From contig JAGOOC010000029.1 of the NCBI GenBank assembly GCA_017992695.1, positions 1 through 36,409 on the forward strand: a stretch of DNA of 36,409 nt. Direction: 5' to 3'. This document shows, in pieces, positions 16,428 to 25,786 of this stretch; position 1 is the stretch's first letter, and the number at the start of each line of letters is the position of its first letter. The notes below the pieces were generated by a model. That model searched no databases. It worked only from the letters and a program-made list of their open reading frames with translations, and was not told the origin of the DNA. The stretch comes from Bacteroides sp. (lineage in GTDB: Bacteria; Bacteroidota; Bacteroidia; Bacteroidales; Bacteroidaceae). The position numbers and the translations under genes are program-made.

Positions 16428-17564
16428 TTACTTTGTTTCTTCCAGCGTACAAATGCTTACGCGATTCCAGTCTGGTTCAGAAAATACATCGCCTACACCC
16501 ATGCCTTTGGCGGCGATACGATCTGAAGAGATTTTGTATTTGCTAACCAAAGAGTTTTTCACTACATCGGCACGTAGTTGAGCAATCTTCGCATTGATTT
16601 CAGCGCCACCTTCGGGTGAAGCATAACCTTTAATCACTACCTTAGAAGAAGGATTGTTCTTCATGTAAGTTGCAATACGCTCTACATTTGGCAGTTGTGA
16701 AACATCAATAGTCGACTTACCTTGACGGAAAGTAATTACTGACTCCAAAGCTTGAGTGGTTGTAGTTACTGTAGCAGGTTTCTGGTTACGACAATTGTTC
16801 AACTCAGTTTCTAACTGGTTGATTTTGTTGTTAGCAGCATCCAATGAGTTTTGTGCGTTTTTCGCATCTCTTTGAGCTTGCGTGCGCAAATCATTGATTT
16901 TACCGTTCAAACCGTCTAGTTCAGCTTGGCTGTAAGGTCTAGCCAGAGTCATGTGATGCTTGCCATTGCTACCTTTAAAGTGGTAGATTAAACCGGCAGT
17001 CAACTCTACAGCTGCATTGTTAGCATTGTAGCGACAACCTGTGTTCGCATTACCTTCCAAGTTATAAACCAAAGCAGGTTTCACTGCAATAGTCCATGCC
17101 TTTTCTTCGCCCAAGTTAAAGTTAAAATTCAAACCCACTTTGCTTGACAGGTCGTTAGTGTCACCTGCACCGACTACATATGAATGCAACCAACCAACTC
17201 CTCCCACTGCTTCAATTTCGAACAAACGAGGAGTGCCTTTATAACCGGCAAACAGATTGTTTAAATTTACTTTACCAAGCAAGCTTACATTTGAATGATC
17301 AAATGCAGTAAGGCTTGAGCTTGTGTTCACAGACCACATACCTTCAAGACCAAATCCGAAGATAGGGGTTAACTGTTTGTTTAACTCAACTCCAACAGTA
17401 GGGCGCATGTTTTTGAAAAATACGCTGTGTGTCAATGGAGTTATTCCACCGGCGTTAACACCAACAGACCAATTGTCTGTTAATTTACTGCCTTGCAATA
17501 AGTTTTGAGCACTTGCCACCAATGTGAAAGCACTTAATGCCACTAAAAAAATACTCTTCTTCAT
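16428..17564 (-). CDS. OmpA-family outer membrane protein
   Basis: Probable abundant outer membrane protein linking the membrane to peptidoglycan. A signal peptide ends near residue 19 (LVASAQ). Residues about 25-200 alternate in the pattern of a beta-barrel (about eight strands). Residues about 213-258 form a heptad-like coiled coil (LNGKINDLRTQ...). The OmpA/MotB domain follows (about 265-375). In that domain the usual GHTD is GYAS, so the diaminopimelate-binding Asp is missing, while the LRADVV arginine is kept. This variant is frequent in Bacteroidota. It has its own -7 box and a strong terminator, consistent with high expression. Confidence 0.9.
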   Translation of the reverse strand: MKKSIFLVALSAFTLVASAQNLLQGSKLTDNWSVGVNAGGITPLTHSVFFKNMRPTVGVELNKQLTPIFGFGLEGMWSVNTSSSLTAFDHSNVSLLGKVNLNNLFAGYKGTPRLFEIEAVGGVGWLHSYVVGAGDTNDLSSKVGLNFNFNLGEEKAWTIAVKPALVYNLEGNANTGCRYNANNAAVELTAGLIYHFKGSNGKHHMTLARPYSQAELDGLNGKINDLRTQAQRDAKNAQNSLDAANNKINQLETELNNCRNQKPATVTTTTQALESVITFRQGKSTIDVSQLPNVERIATYMKNNPSSKVVIKGYASPEGGAEINAKIAQLRADVVKNSLVSKYKISSDRIAAKGMGVGDVFSEPDWNRVSICTLEETK

Positions 17565-17595
17565 GTTTAAAAATTTATTTATTTATAAGCGGCGG

Positions 17596-17603
17596 CAAAG
17601 ATA
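17596..17603 (-). promoter_or_regulatory. -7 box for the ompA-family gene
   Basis: TATCTTTG on the minus strand, 31 bases before the ATG, is a perfect TAnnTTTG. The leader is A/T-rich. Confidence 0.55.
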
Positions 17604-17620
17604 CGGCTTTATTTATAGAT

Positions 17621-17639
17621 AGTTGTATTTTATACAACT
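17621..17639. repeat. Inverted repeat upstream of the ompA-family promoter
   Basis: AGTTGTAT and ATACAACT form an 8-bp perfect stem with a 3-base loop, about 18 bases upstream of the ompA -7 box and 20 bases past the lrp stop. It could end the lrp transcript, but the U-tract on that strand is poor. It could also be an operator at the -33 region of ompA. Confidence 0.4.
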
Positions 17640-17658
17640 TTTTTCGTTTTTCACTTTG

Positions 17659-18120
17659 TTAAATGTGAATTCCATACTCATGTTTCACTTCACTCATAAC
17701 AAAAGTGCTTTCCAAGGACCCAAGGCTGTCGATGGTACCTAATACATTAAGAATGAACTCCTGATAGTATTTCATATCCGGAGCATGGATCTTTAACAGA
17801 TAGTCATATCCTCCCGATATGTTGTAACACTCGGTTACTTCAGGAATATTTTGTATAATCTGTGTAAACTCGGCTGCAATGTCTCGATTTAATCTTCTAA
17901 GCTTTACGCTACAGAATACGACAAAGCCTTGGTTTAGCTTCTCGGCATCTAACACTGCGATGTATTTTTTTATGTACCCATTGTTCTCGAGTCGTTTAAG
18001 GCGCTCAAATACTGGAGTTGATGATAGGTTGACTCTCGCAGCCAGCTCTTTTGTAGTGAGCCGGGCACTCTCTTGCAATATACGGAGAATCTGCAGGTCT
18101 GTTTTGTCTAAAGCGTCCAT
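17659..18120 (-). CDS. Lrp/AsnC-family transcriptional regulator
   Basis: A feast/famine-type regulator that senses amino acids. The N-terminal helix-turn-helix spans about residues 6-50 (LQILRILQESARLTTKELAARVNLSS...). The C-terminal RAM/AsnC ligand domain spans about 65-150, with the ISGGYDYLLKI core. The 153-aa length is exact for the family. It is divergent from metY across 180 bases that hold a -7 box for each gene. Control of metY and of itself is therefore likely by analogy with other Lrp pairs, with methionine or a related amino acid as possible effector (inference). Confidence 0.9.
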   Translation of the reverse strand: MDALDKTDLQILRILQESARLTTKELAARVNLSSTPVFERLKRLENNGYIKKYIAVLDAEKLNQGFVVFCSVKLRRLNRDIAAEFTQIIQNIPEVTECYNISGGYDYLLKIHAPDMKYYQEFILNVLGTIDSLGSLESTFVMSEVKHEYGIHI

Positions 18121-18186
18121 GGAATAATATTCTGTTTAAAGGTATCTTTTAACGGTTGATTTGTTGAAATACTCTATATTAACGTG

Positions 18187-18194
18187 CAAATATA
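18187..18194 (-). promoter_or_regulatory. -7 box for the lrp-family gene
   Basis: TATATTTG on the minus strand, 66 bases before the regulator ATG, is a perfect TAnnTTTG. Confidence 0.5.
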
Positions 18195-18225
18195 GTGATA
18201 TTTTCTGTATTTATAGAATTTCTTG

Positions 18226-18253
18226 TTTGATATTGCTGTAATCAATAGCTTTG
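18226..18253 (+). promoter_or_regulatory. Promoter of metY
   Basis: TTTG at 18226-18229 and TAGCTTTG at 18246-18253 form a -33/-7 pair with 16 bases between. A TTGAT...ATCAA dyad (18227-18245) fills the spacer and could bind the divergent Lrp-type regulator; that last point is speculative. Confidence 0.5.
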
Positions 18254-18300
18254 CAAGAAAATAAATCAAGAAAATCATTCAACTTAATACGTATACGATT

Positions 18301-19587
18301 ATGGCAACAAAGAACTTACATTTCGAAACCTTACAACTTCACGTGGGACAAGAAACTCCAGATTCAGCAACAGATGCTCGTGCAGTTCCTATTTATCAAA
18401 CTGCTTCCTACGTGTTCCACAACTCAGCTCATGCGGCAGCTCGTTTTGGTTTGCAAGATCCGGGAAACATCTATGGACGTTTGACCAATTCAACGCAGGG
18501 TGTTTTTGAACAGCGCGTTGCTGCTCTCGAAGGTGGCGTAGCCGGATTGGCTGTAGCCTCAGGAGCCGCGGCCGTTACCTATGCCTTGGAGAACATTACC
18601 CGTGCCGGAGACCACATTGTAGCTGCCAAAACTATTTACGGCGGTACTTACAACCTATTGGCACATACGCTGCCCTCTTATGGAGTAACTACAACCTTTG
18701 TCGATCCCAGTGATTTATCTAATTTCGAGAAAGCCATTCAGGAAAACACAAAGGCGGTGTTTATTGAGACGTTAGGCAATCCACACTCTAATATCATCGA
18801 TATAGAGGCTGTCGCTGCTATAGCCCATCGTCATCACATTCCCTTGATTATTGACAACACCTTTGGTACCCCATACCTCATCCGCCCCATTGAGCATGGA
18901 GCTGACATTGTGGTGCACTCTGCAACCAAATTTATTGGTGGGCATGGTTCTTCACTGGGAGGTGTCATTGTCGATTCAGGTAAGTTTGATTGGGTAGCCT
19001 CCGGTAAATTCCCTCAGTTAACCGAACCCGATCCAAGTTATCATGGTGTGCGCTTCGTTGATGCAGCAGGGCCGGCAGCTTATGCCATCCGCATTCGTGC
19101 TATTCTATTGCGCGATACCGGTGCTACAATTAGCCCATTCAACGCCTTTATTTTGCTGCAAGGATTAGAAACCCTCTCGCTACGCGTAGAACGTCATGTT
19201 TTCAATGCATTGAAAGTGGTTGAGTTTCTGAAAAATCATCCCAAAGTGAAGAGAGTCAATCACCCTTCATTGCCCAATCACCCCGACCACCTTTTGTATC
19301 AGCGGTATTTTCGTCATGGAGCCGGTTCTATCTTTACCTTCGAGGTAAAAGGCGAACAAGATGAGGCGCATCGTTTTATTGATAGTTTAGAGCTATTCTC
19401 TTTGTTGGCTAATGTGGCCGATGTAAAGTCGTTGGTTATTCATCCGGCTAGCACTACGCATTCCCAGCTCAGTGCAGAGCAGCTTACCGATCAAAAGATT
19501 TATCAAGGCACAGTGCGTCTGTCAATTGGTACGGAGCACATCGACGATTTGATTGCCGATTTGGGGCAAGCACTCGATAAAATCTGA
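18301..19587 (+). CDS. metY: O-acetylhomoserine aminocarboxypropyltransferase (sulfhydrylase)
   Basis: PLP enzyme that makes homocysteine from O-acetylhomoserine and sulfide, the direct-sulfhydrylation route to methionine. It belongs to the Cys/Met metabolism PLP family. The Schiff-base lysine is Lys210 in [19 protein letters not shown] (about residue 58) is the phosphate/partner-subunit loop, and the N-terminal [10 protein letters not shown] is typical of MetY rather than MetB or MetC. The 428-aa length matches MetY. It is divergent from an Lrp-type regulator. Cysteine synthase activity on O-acetylserine is a possible secondary role. Confidence 0.93.
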   Translation: MATKNLHFETLQLHVGQETPDSATDARAVPIYQTASYVFHNSAHAAARFGLQDPGNIYGRLTNSTQGVFEQRVAALEGGVAGLAVASGAAAVTYALENITRAGDHIVAAKTIYGGTYNLLAHTLPSYGVTTTFVDPSDLSNFEKAIQENTKAVFIETLGNPHSNIIDIEAVAAIAHRHHIPLIIDNTFGTPYLIRPIEHGADIVVHSATKFIGGHGSSLGGVIVDSGKFDWVASGKFPQLTEPDPSYHGVRFVDAAGPAAYAIRIRAILLRDTGATISPFNAFILLQGLETLSLRVERHVFNALKVVEFLKNHPKVKRVNHPSLPNHPDHLLYQRYFRHGAGSIFTFEVKGEQDEAHRFIDSLELFSLLANVADVKSLVIHPASTTHSQLSAEQLTDQKIYQGTVRLSIGTEHIDDLIADLGQALDKI

Positions 19588-19621
19588 TTGTTTGCTTATC
19601 GTAACGTTGAGGTATAGGTGG

Positions 19622-20536
19622 TTAACTTTTCTCGTGCAGGTGCACTAGTATATGCTGGAGTATCTCTTGCTCTTGTTCGGGATGAAACCACTGTATCTCT
19701 TCGTCGCGTTTAAACCAAGTCATCTGCTTGCGCGAGTAGATGCGCGAGTTTTGTTTGATCTTCTCGATGGCGAAGGAGAGCTCCCAATTGCCGTCGAAAT
19801 ACTGAAATAGCTCTTTGTACCCTACAGTGTTGAGCGAGTTTAACTCCCGGTACGGATAAACCGAACGGGCCTCTTCGAGTAATCCCTCTTCGATCATGAG
19901 GTCTACCCGTTGGTTAATTCGGTCATACAGTTCAGCGCGATCTCTATTGAGTCCTATCTTTAGGATACGAAACGGACGCTCTTTCTTCTGTTGTGTACGA
20001 AATGAGGTATAGGTTTTGCCGGTCATATAGCAAATCTCTAAGGCATGAATGACCCGTTTGTGGTTTTTCAAATCAACGATTTTGTAATACTCGGGATCGA
20101 GCAGACGCAATTCGGCACACAACCGTTCAAGCCCTTCATCTTCATACCGCTTCATCATAGTTTCGCGGGTTTCAGCGTCGATGCTAGGAATGTCGTCAAT
20201 GCCTTTACAAATGGCATCAATGTACATCATTGAGCCGCCTGTAAGTACAGCCACATCGTGTTGCGTAAATAGCTTTTCGAGAGTGCTCAGTGCCTCTTGT
20301 TCGTATTGTGCAGCGCTATAATAGTCGGTAAGCAAGAGTGTACCTACCAAGTGGTGGGGTACACGTTGAAGCTGTTCGGGCGTAGGTGCAGCTGTTCCTA
20401 TTTTAAGATCGGTATACAGTTGCCGAGAGTCAGACGAGATAATGTCAGTGTTGAAATGCTCTGCCAAGCGCAGACTGAGTTCAGTCTTACCAACACCGGT
20501 AGGGCCTATAAGTACAATCAGCGTTTTTTGAGACAT
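19622..20536 (-). CDS. miaA: tRNA dimethylallyltransferase
   Basis: Transfers a dimethylallyl group to A37 of tRNAs that read UNN codons. The P-loop is [11 protein letters not shown] (about residues 12-22), followed by [19 protein letters not shown], the conserved catalytic and substrate region. The [12 protein letters not shown] helix and [11 protein letters not shown] near the C-terminus are also diagnostic. The length of 304 aa is normal. It is convergent with metY, 34 bases apart. A hairpin at 20606-20657 separates it from the upstream gene. Confidence 0.95.
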   Translation of the reverse strand: MSQKTLIVLIGPTGVGKTELSLRLAEHFNTDIISSDSRQLYTDLKIGTAAPTPEQLQRVPHHLVGTLLLTDYYSAAQYEQEALSTLEKLFTQHDVAVLTGGSMMYIDAICKGIDDIPSIDAETRETMMKRYEDEGLERLCAELRLLDPEYYKIVDLKNHKRVIHALEICYMTGKTYTSFRTQQKKERPFRILKIGLNRDRAELYDRINQRVDLMIEEGLLEEARSVYPYRELNSLNTVGYKELFQYFDGNWELSFAIEKIKQNSRIYSRKQMTWFKRDEEIQWFHPEQEQEILQHILVHLHEKS

Positions 20537-20605
20537 GAACGGAAGATTAATGGTTGATAACTAATAAATGAACGCTTGATTAGTAACAAGCTCTTGAAAA
20601 GAAAC

Positions 20606-20657
20606 AAATGGTTAATGATGAGCATGCTGTACACAACACAATCACCATTAACCATTT
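20606..20657 (-). terminator. Terminator of the lpx run
   Basis: AAATGGTTAATG (20606-20617) and CATTAACCATTT (20646-20657) form a 12-bp perfect stem with a 28-base loop. On the minus strand it is followed by GTTTCTTTTC. It lies 15 bases past the stop of the PRiA4_ORF3-like gene. Confidence 0.6.
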
Positions 20658-20672
20658 ACGATTTATCTTAAA

Positions 20673-21239
20673 TTAGAATTTGTCCTCTTCAAATGAAGTG
20701 GCATCTGGAACAGATGCTCCACCATCGATGTCAAAACCTTCGGCATCAAAATCTTCTATATCGAAATCCTGGTCGCCATAAAAGTTTTCATCCAAGTCAA
20801 GCGACCCCGCTGTTACAGTCATCTCTTCAATGTCCATCAGCTGCTTGGGTGCATCGCCCTCTTTCTTAGTGCATTTAGCTTTTTTGATCTCCTTTCCGGT
20901 GATGATCTCAGAGAGTTCAAGAAAGAAACACCGCTCGGTGATGTAATCAAAAACGTAGATCAACTTTTGCTTCTCGTCTTCAACGAGTTCACTTATGTTA
21001 GTCTCTTTCATTACCCAGCTATCCATCTCCGGATTATCGTCCATCTCTTCGAGTGTGATCTCTTTTTCTTTTTCCCAATCGTCATCGCAGATAAAGAAAG
21101 AGGTCATTTGATCGTTGGTATAACCCACTGATTCTACTATTGCTTCATGGAAGTCATAAAATGTAGCTTCCGGATCAATCTGTATTTCTCTGACGAAATC
21201 ATCCACCTCATCAGATATTATTGTAAATCTGTATATCAT
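20673..21239 (-). CDS. Plasmid pRiA4b ORF-3-like family protein
   Basis: Belongs to the PRiA4_ORF3-like family, of unknown molecular function. The core (about residues 1-130) starts with MIYRFTIISDEVDDFVREIQI and contains TFYDFHEAIVESVGY and FFICDDDWEKEKEI, the recognisable family segments, then the FDYITERCFFLELSEI strand. The tail (about 135-188) is highly acidic (DQDFDIEDFDAEGFDIDGG) and probably disordered. The gene lies 24 bases after lpxA as the last member of the lipid A run and is followed by a terminator. A link to envelope synthesis is only suggested by position. Confidence 0.8.
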   Translation of the reverse strand: MIYRFTIISDEVDDFVREIQIDPEATFYDFHEAIVESVGYTNDQMTSFFICDDDWEKEKEITLEEMDDNPEMDSWVMKETNISELVEDEKQKLIYVFDYITERCFFLELSEIITGKEIKKAKCTKKEGDAPKQLMDIEEMTVTAGSLDLDENFYGDQDFDIEDFDAEGFDIDGGASVPDATSFEEDKF

Positions 21240-21263
21240 ACAAAAAAGTTAATAATTCATGCG

Positions 21264-22031
21264 TTATTTTAAGATACCTCGTTCCGAGCTACGGATAAAG
21301 TTTACAATATAGTCTATTTCGGGACTTTTGTCGATCTCGTCTTCAACTTTATTTAGTGCATCCGATGTGTTGAGCCCCCCTTGATAAATAATGCGATAAG
21401 CATTGTGAATGTTTTCAATCACTTCGTTAGAGAATCCGCGACGACGCAGACCGATGATGTTGATGCCGCAATAGGCAATCGGTTCGCGTCCGGCAATGAT
21501 GTAAGGAGGGATGTCCTTGCTGAAGCGACTTCCGCCTTGTATCATTACACCGCTTCCTACCTTGCAAAACTGGTGCATCAATACGGCAGCGCTAATAATG
21601 GCATGATCATCAATAATGATTTCACCTGCCATTTTAGTCGAGTTTCCAATGATACAACCGTTGCCAACAATGGCATCGTGAGCTACGTGTACCCCTTCCA
21701 TCAGCAGGTTGTTATTCCCTATTACGGTTTTTCCTTTGGCAGCCGTACCGCGGTTGATGGTTACATTTTCGCGAATCAAGTTGTTGTCACCAATAATGGC
21801 AAAACTCTCTTCTCCTTTGAATTTCAAATCTTGCGGAATGGCTCCAATAACTGCACCCGGAAAAATGGTGTTGCCGTTTCCGATACGCGAACCGTACAGG
21901 ATGCTGGCGTTGGGCATAATCTTATTGTTATTACCAATTACCACGTTCTTGTCAATAAAGACAAAGGGACCAATTTCTACATTTTCTCCAACAATAGCTT
22001 CAGGATCAATGTATGCTAGGGGACTTATCAT
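21264..22031 (-). CDS. lpxA: UDP-N-acetylglucosamine acyltransferase
   Basis: First step of lipid A synthesis: it transfers a 3-hydroxyacyl chain from ACP to UDP-GlcNAc. The protein is a left-handed beta-helix of hexapeptide repeats (residues about 1-190) with a helical C-terminus. The catalytic His118 lies in VHVAHDAIVG, with His115 beside it. The 255-aa length is normal. The start is 2 bases after the lpxC/fabZ stop, so translation is probably coupled. Confidence 0.96.
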   Translation of the reverse strand: MISPLAYIDPEAIVGENVEIGPFVFIDKNVVIGNNNKIMPNASILYGSRIGNGNTIFPGAVIGAIPQDLKFKGEESFAIIGDNNLIRENVTINRGTAAKGKTVIGNNNLLMEGVHVAHDAIVGNGCIIGNSTKMAGEIIIDDHAIISAAVLMHQFCKVGSGVMIQGGSRFSKDIPPYIIAGREPIAYCGINIIGLRRRGFSNEVIENIHNAYRIIYQGGLNTSDALNKVEDEIDKSPEIDYIVNFIRSSERGILK

Positions 22032-22033
22032 AT

Positions 22034-23419
22034 TTATTTGTTTTTTACTATTTGTGCCATAAACTCACACTCGCACACCAGCTTCTCGCCTACAAATGCA
22101 TAGCCCTTCATGGTCGATATTCCTCGACGCATCGGAGCAATCATCTCTACGCGGAAAATTAAGGTGTCGCCTGGTACTACTTTCTGACGGAATTTGATGC
22201 CGTCAATCTTCATGAAGTAGGTTGAATAACATTCGGGTTCATCGACTGAGTTCAATACCAACAAACCACCCACTTGTGCCATGGCCTCTACTTGAAGCAC
22301 ACCCGGCATCACCGGTTCTTGAGGGAAGTGTCCTTGAAAGAAAGGCTCATTCACGGTTACACTCTTAATCCCCACAATGTAGTTGGCGCCTATCTCAATG
22401 ACCTTGTCAACCAATTGGAACGGATAACGGTGTGGAAGCAGCTCACGAATGCGGTTCACATCCATAACTGGCTCGCGGTTGCAGTCGTAACAAGGAGCTT
22501 GTATTTCATGTTGGCGAATCTCTTTGCGCATCTGGCGAGCAAACTTGTTATTGATCGTGTGTCCGGGGCGTGTAGCAATGATACGGCCTTTAATCGGTTT
22601 ACCAATCAACGCCAAGTCGCCAATAACGTCGAGCAGTTTATGGCGTGCACATTCATTAGCCCATACCAGCGGTTTATGATTAATATATCCCAATTGGGTA
22701 GCGTCCATGTGAGGTACACCCATCACATCGGCCAGCTTATCGTAGTTTTCTTGAGACATCTGACGTTCGTAAATAACGATCGCGTTGTCCAAATCCCCCC
22801 CCTTAATTAAACCTGCCGAGAGCAACGGTTCAATTTCGCGCACAAAGACAAACGTACGGCTGCCGGCTACCTCCTCTTTAAACTTGGTCATGTCTTCGAG
22901 CGTAGCAAACTGATTGGGGATGATGCTCGAATCGTAAGATACCAATACGTTTAGGCTAAAGCTCTCGTCGGGCAACACGATGATGCTCGAACCGGTCGCT
23001 TCGTCGCGGAACTCCGTTTTTGATTTGATTACGTAGAAATCTTTAACGGCATTTTGCTCTTCGATGCCTACTTTTTCTATCTCTTGTACATAATACAAGG
23101 CGCTACCGTCTAATATGGGAAATTCGGGGCCATTCACCTGTATCAAACAGTTGTCAATGCCCAATGCATATAAAGCAGCCATACCATGTTCAATGGTACT
23201 TACCTTTACTCCGTTGGCTGACAGTACTGTACCACGTGTAGTCTCTACCACATTGTTGGCTACAGCATCAATCGTGGGTTGCCCCTCTACATCAATGCGT
23301 TGAATCTTGTATCCATGATTCTCCGGAGCCGGATTAAATGTTACAGTCAGGTCAAGACCAGTGTGAAGACCTTTTCCTCTCAGTGAAAAGCTATCTTTCA
23401 GAGTTTGTTGTTTCAACAT
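22034..23419 (-). CDS. lpxC/fabZ: Bifunctional LpxC/FabZ (deacetylase and 3-hydroxyacyl-ACP dehydratase)
   Basis: Fusion of two lipid enzymes, typical of Bacteroidota. Residues about 1-305 are LpxC, the zinc deacetylase that commits UDP-3-O-acyl-GlcNAc to lipid A; zinc ligands are His78 (TIEHGM), His260 and Asp264 (HKLLD), with His287 as a catalytic candidate. Residues about 318-461 are FabZ, the hot-dog dehydratase of fatty acid elongation, with His364 (GHFPQEPVMPG) and Glu378 (LQVEAMAQ). The fusion joins the two enzymes that compete for 3-hydroxyacyl-ACP. It lies 3 bases after lpxD and 2 before lpxA. Confidence 0.97.
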   Translation of the reverse strand: MLKQQTLKDSFSLRGKGLHTGLDLTVTFNPAPENHGYKIQRIDVEGQPTIDAVANNVVETTRGTVLSANGVKVSTIEHGMAALYALGIDNCLIQVNGPEFPILDGSALYYVQEIEKVGIEEQNAVKDFYVIKSKTEFRDEATGSSIIVLPDESFSLNVLVSYDSSIIPNQFATLEDMTKFKEEVAGSRTFVFVREIEPLLSAGLIKGGDLDNAIVIYERQMSQENYDKLADVMGVPHMDATQLGYINHKPLVWANECARHKLLDVIGDLALIGKPIKGRIIATRPGHTINNKFARQMRKEIRQHEIQAPCYDCNREPVMDVNRIRELLPHRYPFQLVDKVIEIGANYIVGIKSVTVNEPFFQGHFPQEPVMPGVLQVEAMAQVGGLLVLNSVDEPECYSTYFMKIDGIKFRQKVVPGDTLIFRVEMIAPMRRGISTMKGYAFVGEKLVCECEFMAQIVKNK

Positions 23420-23422
23420 TGG

Positions 23423-24463
23423 TTACTTATTTAATTGTTGTTTTAATTCTTCTAATTCACGGCGCAAGCTGCGCACTTCATTTTGCATCTCGGGCAGACT
23501 TCTTTGGGCAATAGCTGATTTGAAATAGGGTTTCAACTCCATGGGCGGAGTTCCGATCAGCTGACTTCCAGGCTTAATATTACCCGGTACACCTGTTTGA
23601 GCGCCCAAGCTTACTTTATCGCCAATTTTAGAGTGTCCGGCAATACCCACTTGTCCTCCAAATACACACCATTCCCCAATTTTGGCCGAACCGGCAATAC
23701 CCACTTGTGCGGCTATCACAGTGTGTGATCCTATTACTACATTGTGTGCCACTTGCACCAGATTATCCATCTTTGCACCACTGCGAACGATGGTTGCTCC
23801 CATAGTAGCACGGTCAATACAGCTGTTGGCTCCAATCTCTACATTGTCTTCAATGATGACAATGCCGATTTGTGGAATTTTCTCGTATCCATTGGGCGTA
23901 GACGCAAAGCCGAAGCCATCTGCACCAATCACGCACCCGGCATGGAGCACACAGTCGCTACCAATTCGGCAGCTTTGGTATATCGTTACGTTGGGATAGA
24001 CAATGCTGTTGTTTCCCACTTTGACGTTTTCGCCAATGGTAACATGCGAATGTATAATTGTATTGTCTCCAATTTCTGCACCATCTTCAATGCAAGCGAA
24101 TGGGCCTATGTAAACATTTTCTCCGATTTTTGCTGTTGAAGCAATGTAAGCCAATGAGTTGATTCCTGCTTTTTTAGGTTTACTCATTTCGTAAATGTTC
24201 ATTAACTTGGCCAAGCTTTCGTATGCATTGTCAACTTTAATTAGAGTCGCCTTAATCTCCTGTTCGGGTATAAAGTCTTTGTTGACTAATACAATGGTCG
24301 ATTGCGTTTTATAGATGTAAGACGTGTATTTTGGATTGGAAAGAAAAGAAATAGCTCCAGGCATTCCTTCCTCTATTTTTGCGAAAGTATGAACGGTTGC
24401 ATTTTCGTCTCCGATAACATCCCCTTGGATGAATGCTGCAATTTGCTTAGCCGAGAACTCCAT
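23423..24463 (-). CDS. lpxD: UDP-3-O-(3-hydroxyacyl)glucosamine N-acyltransferase
   Basis: Third step of lipid A synthesis: N-acylation of UDP-3-O-acyl-glucosamine. The N-terminal uridine-binding domain covers about residues 1-95 ([12 protein letters not shown]...). The hexapeptide-repeat beta-helix covers about 105-315, with catalytic His240 in [12 protein letters not shown]-terminal helix ([19 protein letters not shown]) completes the trimer. At 346 aa it is normal. A 93-base gap separates it from the HD gene; only an imperfect -7-like GTTCTTTG (24504-24511, minus) is seen there, so an own promoter is possible but weak. Confidence 0.96.
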   Translation of the reverse strand: MEFSAKQIAAFIQGDVIGDENATVHTFAKIEEGMPGAISFLSNPKYTSYIYKTQSTIVLVNKDFIPEQEIKATLIKVDNAYESLAKLMNIYEMSKPKKAGINSLAYIASTAKIGENVYIGPFACIEDGAEIGDNTIIHSHVTIGENVKVGNNSIVYPNVTIYQSCRIGSDCVLHAGCVIGADGFGFASTPNGYEKIPQIGIVIIEDNVEIGANSCIDRATMGATIVRSGAKMDNLVQVAHNVVIGSHTVIAAQVGIAGSAKIGEWCVFGGQVGIAGHSKIGDKVSLGAQTGVPGNIKPGSQLIGTPPMELKPYFKSAIAQRSLPEMQNEVRSLRRELEELKQQLNK

Positions 24464-24556
24464 ATATTACTCTATTTTTATTAGATGACTTTAATTCAAG
24501 AGACAAAGAACGGATTTTTTTTTTAGATATCCTTGTCTTTAATGAACATTTTGCAC

Positions 24557-25786
24557 TTATCCATGCAAACCTAAGTAGCAGATATAATATTTTCTTACCA
24601 TTTTCGAGAGCAAGGAAATGTTTAACATATCCGATGCTTCGGCAATGTTCTTTATAGTGCCGTCTTTGTAAATAATATCAATACGATCATCTGCCGGGTT
24701 ATACATATTCTTTTCGATACTGGGGGTAGAGACAAAATAGCTCGCTTCGGAAAGGGGTATGTTCAGCTGTTTACTGATGTGCAAAGTTAACTCTTTTTTT
24801 CTTTCTGCGCTAAAGGGCTCAGTAGAAATTTCCACTTTGAACAGGTTACGATGGATCATGCCCAAACTTAGGGTAGAAAGTACCTTGTCGGTGTGCGTGC
24901 TCCAAACCTTCAGGGCAGTCCAGATGTCATTATCGTCGAGTAGAATGAAGTTTTCCAAACACTCGGGATTATTGTAAAAGGCCTCTTGATCGATGTTGTT
25001 GTATAAGAAAAATTTCAGTGCGGGCGAGGCAAACAGATCAACCCCTTTAGAAGCTAGCTCTTTGGCTCGTAGCAGGGTGCTGATGAGCATACGCTCGTAA
25101 GCCACCGATGATTTGTGCAAATACACCTGCCAGTACATCAATCGACGGGCCGTCAAGAAGTTTTCGATGGAGTAAATTCCTTTGGATTCAACCACCAAAT
25201 GATCATCGGCTACATCGAGCATCTTGATGATGCGTGCCGAGCCAATGTTTCCTTCGATGACACCGGTGAAGAAGCTGTCACGACTCAGGTAATCGAGTCT
25301 GTCCATATCAAGTTGTCCGCTGACTAGCTGGTGGAGAAAACGTTTGGGATGCTCATCCTTGAATATCTGTATGGCCAACGTCAGCTTACCGTTCATCTCC
25401 TTATTCATCCGCTGCATGAGCATGATCGAGATCTCTTCGTGCGATACCCCCTTTACAATGGTGTTCTCAAGCACATGCGAGAAAGGGCCGTGCCCGATGT
25501 CGTGCAGCAGAATCGCTGCTTGCACTGCCTCGGCTTCGCTGTCGAAAATGAACTGTCCCTTCTGCACCAGTTGTTGAATGGCTTCACTCATCAGGTGGAA
25601 TGCACCCAATGAGTGCTGAAACCGGGTGTGTTGCGCCCCCGGGTATACAACAGACGAAAGCCCCAGCTGCTTGATGCGGCTAAGGCGTTGCAGTAGGGGA
25701 TGACGCACGATATCGTACATCAGCCCCTTGGGTATGTTGATGAACCCGAAAACCGGGTCATTGATAATCTTTCTTTTTCCGGGCAT
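24557..25786 (-). CDS. HD-domain phosphohydrolase (dNTPase-like)
   Basis: Probable dNTP triphosphohydrolase-type HD protein, similar in layout to Bacillus YwfO and distantly to SAMHD1. From MPGKRKI the HD domain covers about residues 45-170. Metal ligand candidates are His53 or His58 (AQHTRFQHSLGAFH) and His95-Asp96 (LLHDIGHGPFSH). DRLDYLSRDSFFTG is the other conserved block, with the last Asp ligand. I choose the ATG at 25784-25786, which shares its A with the pyrF stop TAA (TAATG). The frame stays open 98 codons further upstream, but that part only shadows pyrF. The length is 409 aa. The substrate is unproven. Confidence 0.85.
   Translation of the reverse strand: MPGKRKIINDPVFGFINIPKGLMYDIVRHPLLQRLSRIKQLGLSSVVYPGAQHTRFQHSLGAFHLMSEAIQQLVQKGQFIFDSEAEAVQAAILLHDIGHGPFSHVLENTIVKGVSHEEISIMLMQRMNKEMNGKLTLAIQIFKDEHPKRFLHQLVSGQLDMDRLDYLSRDSFFTGVIEGNIGSARIIKMLDVADDHLVVESKGIYSIENFLTARRLMYWQVYLHKSSVAYERMLISTLLRAKELASKGVDLFASPALKFFLYNNIDQEAFYNNPECLENFILLDDNDIWTALKVWSTHTDKVLSTLSLGMIHRNLFKVEISTEPFSAERKKELTLHISKQLNIPLSEASYFVSTPSIEKNMYNPADDRIDIIYKDGTIKNIAEASDMLNISLLSKMVRKYYICYLGLHG

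Noticed and set aside
21381-22019. 212-codon plus-strand frame opposite lpxA
   Set aside because: Antisense to a complete LpxA. The hexapeptide repeat sequence produces long shadow frames.
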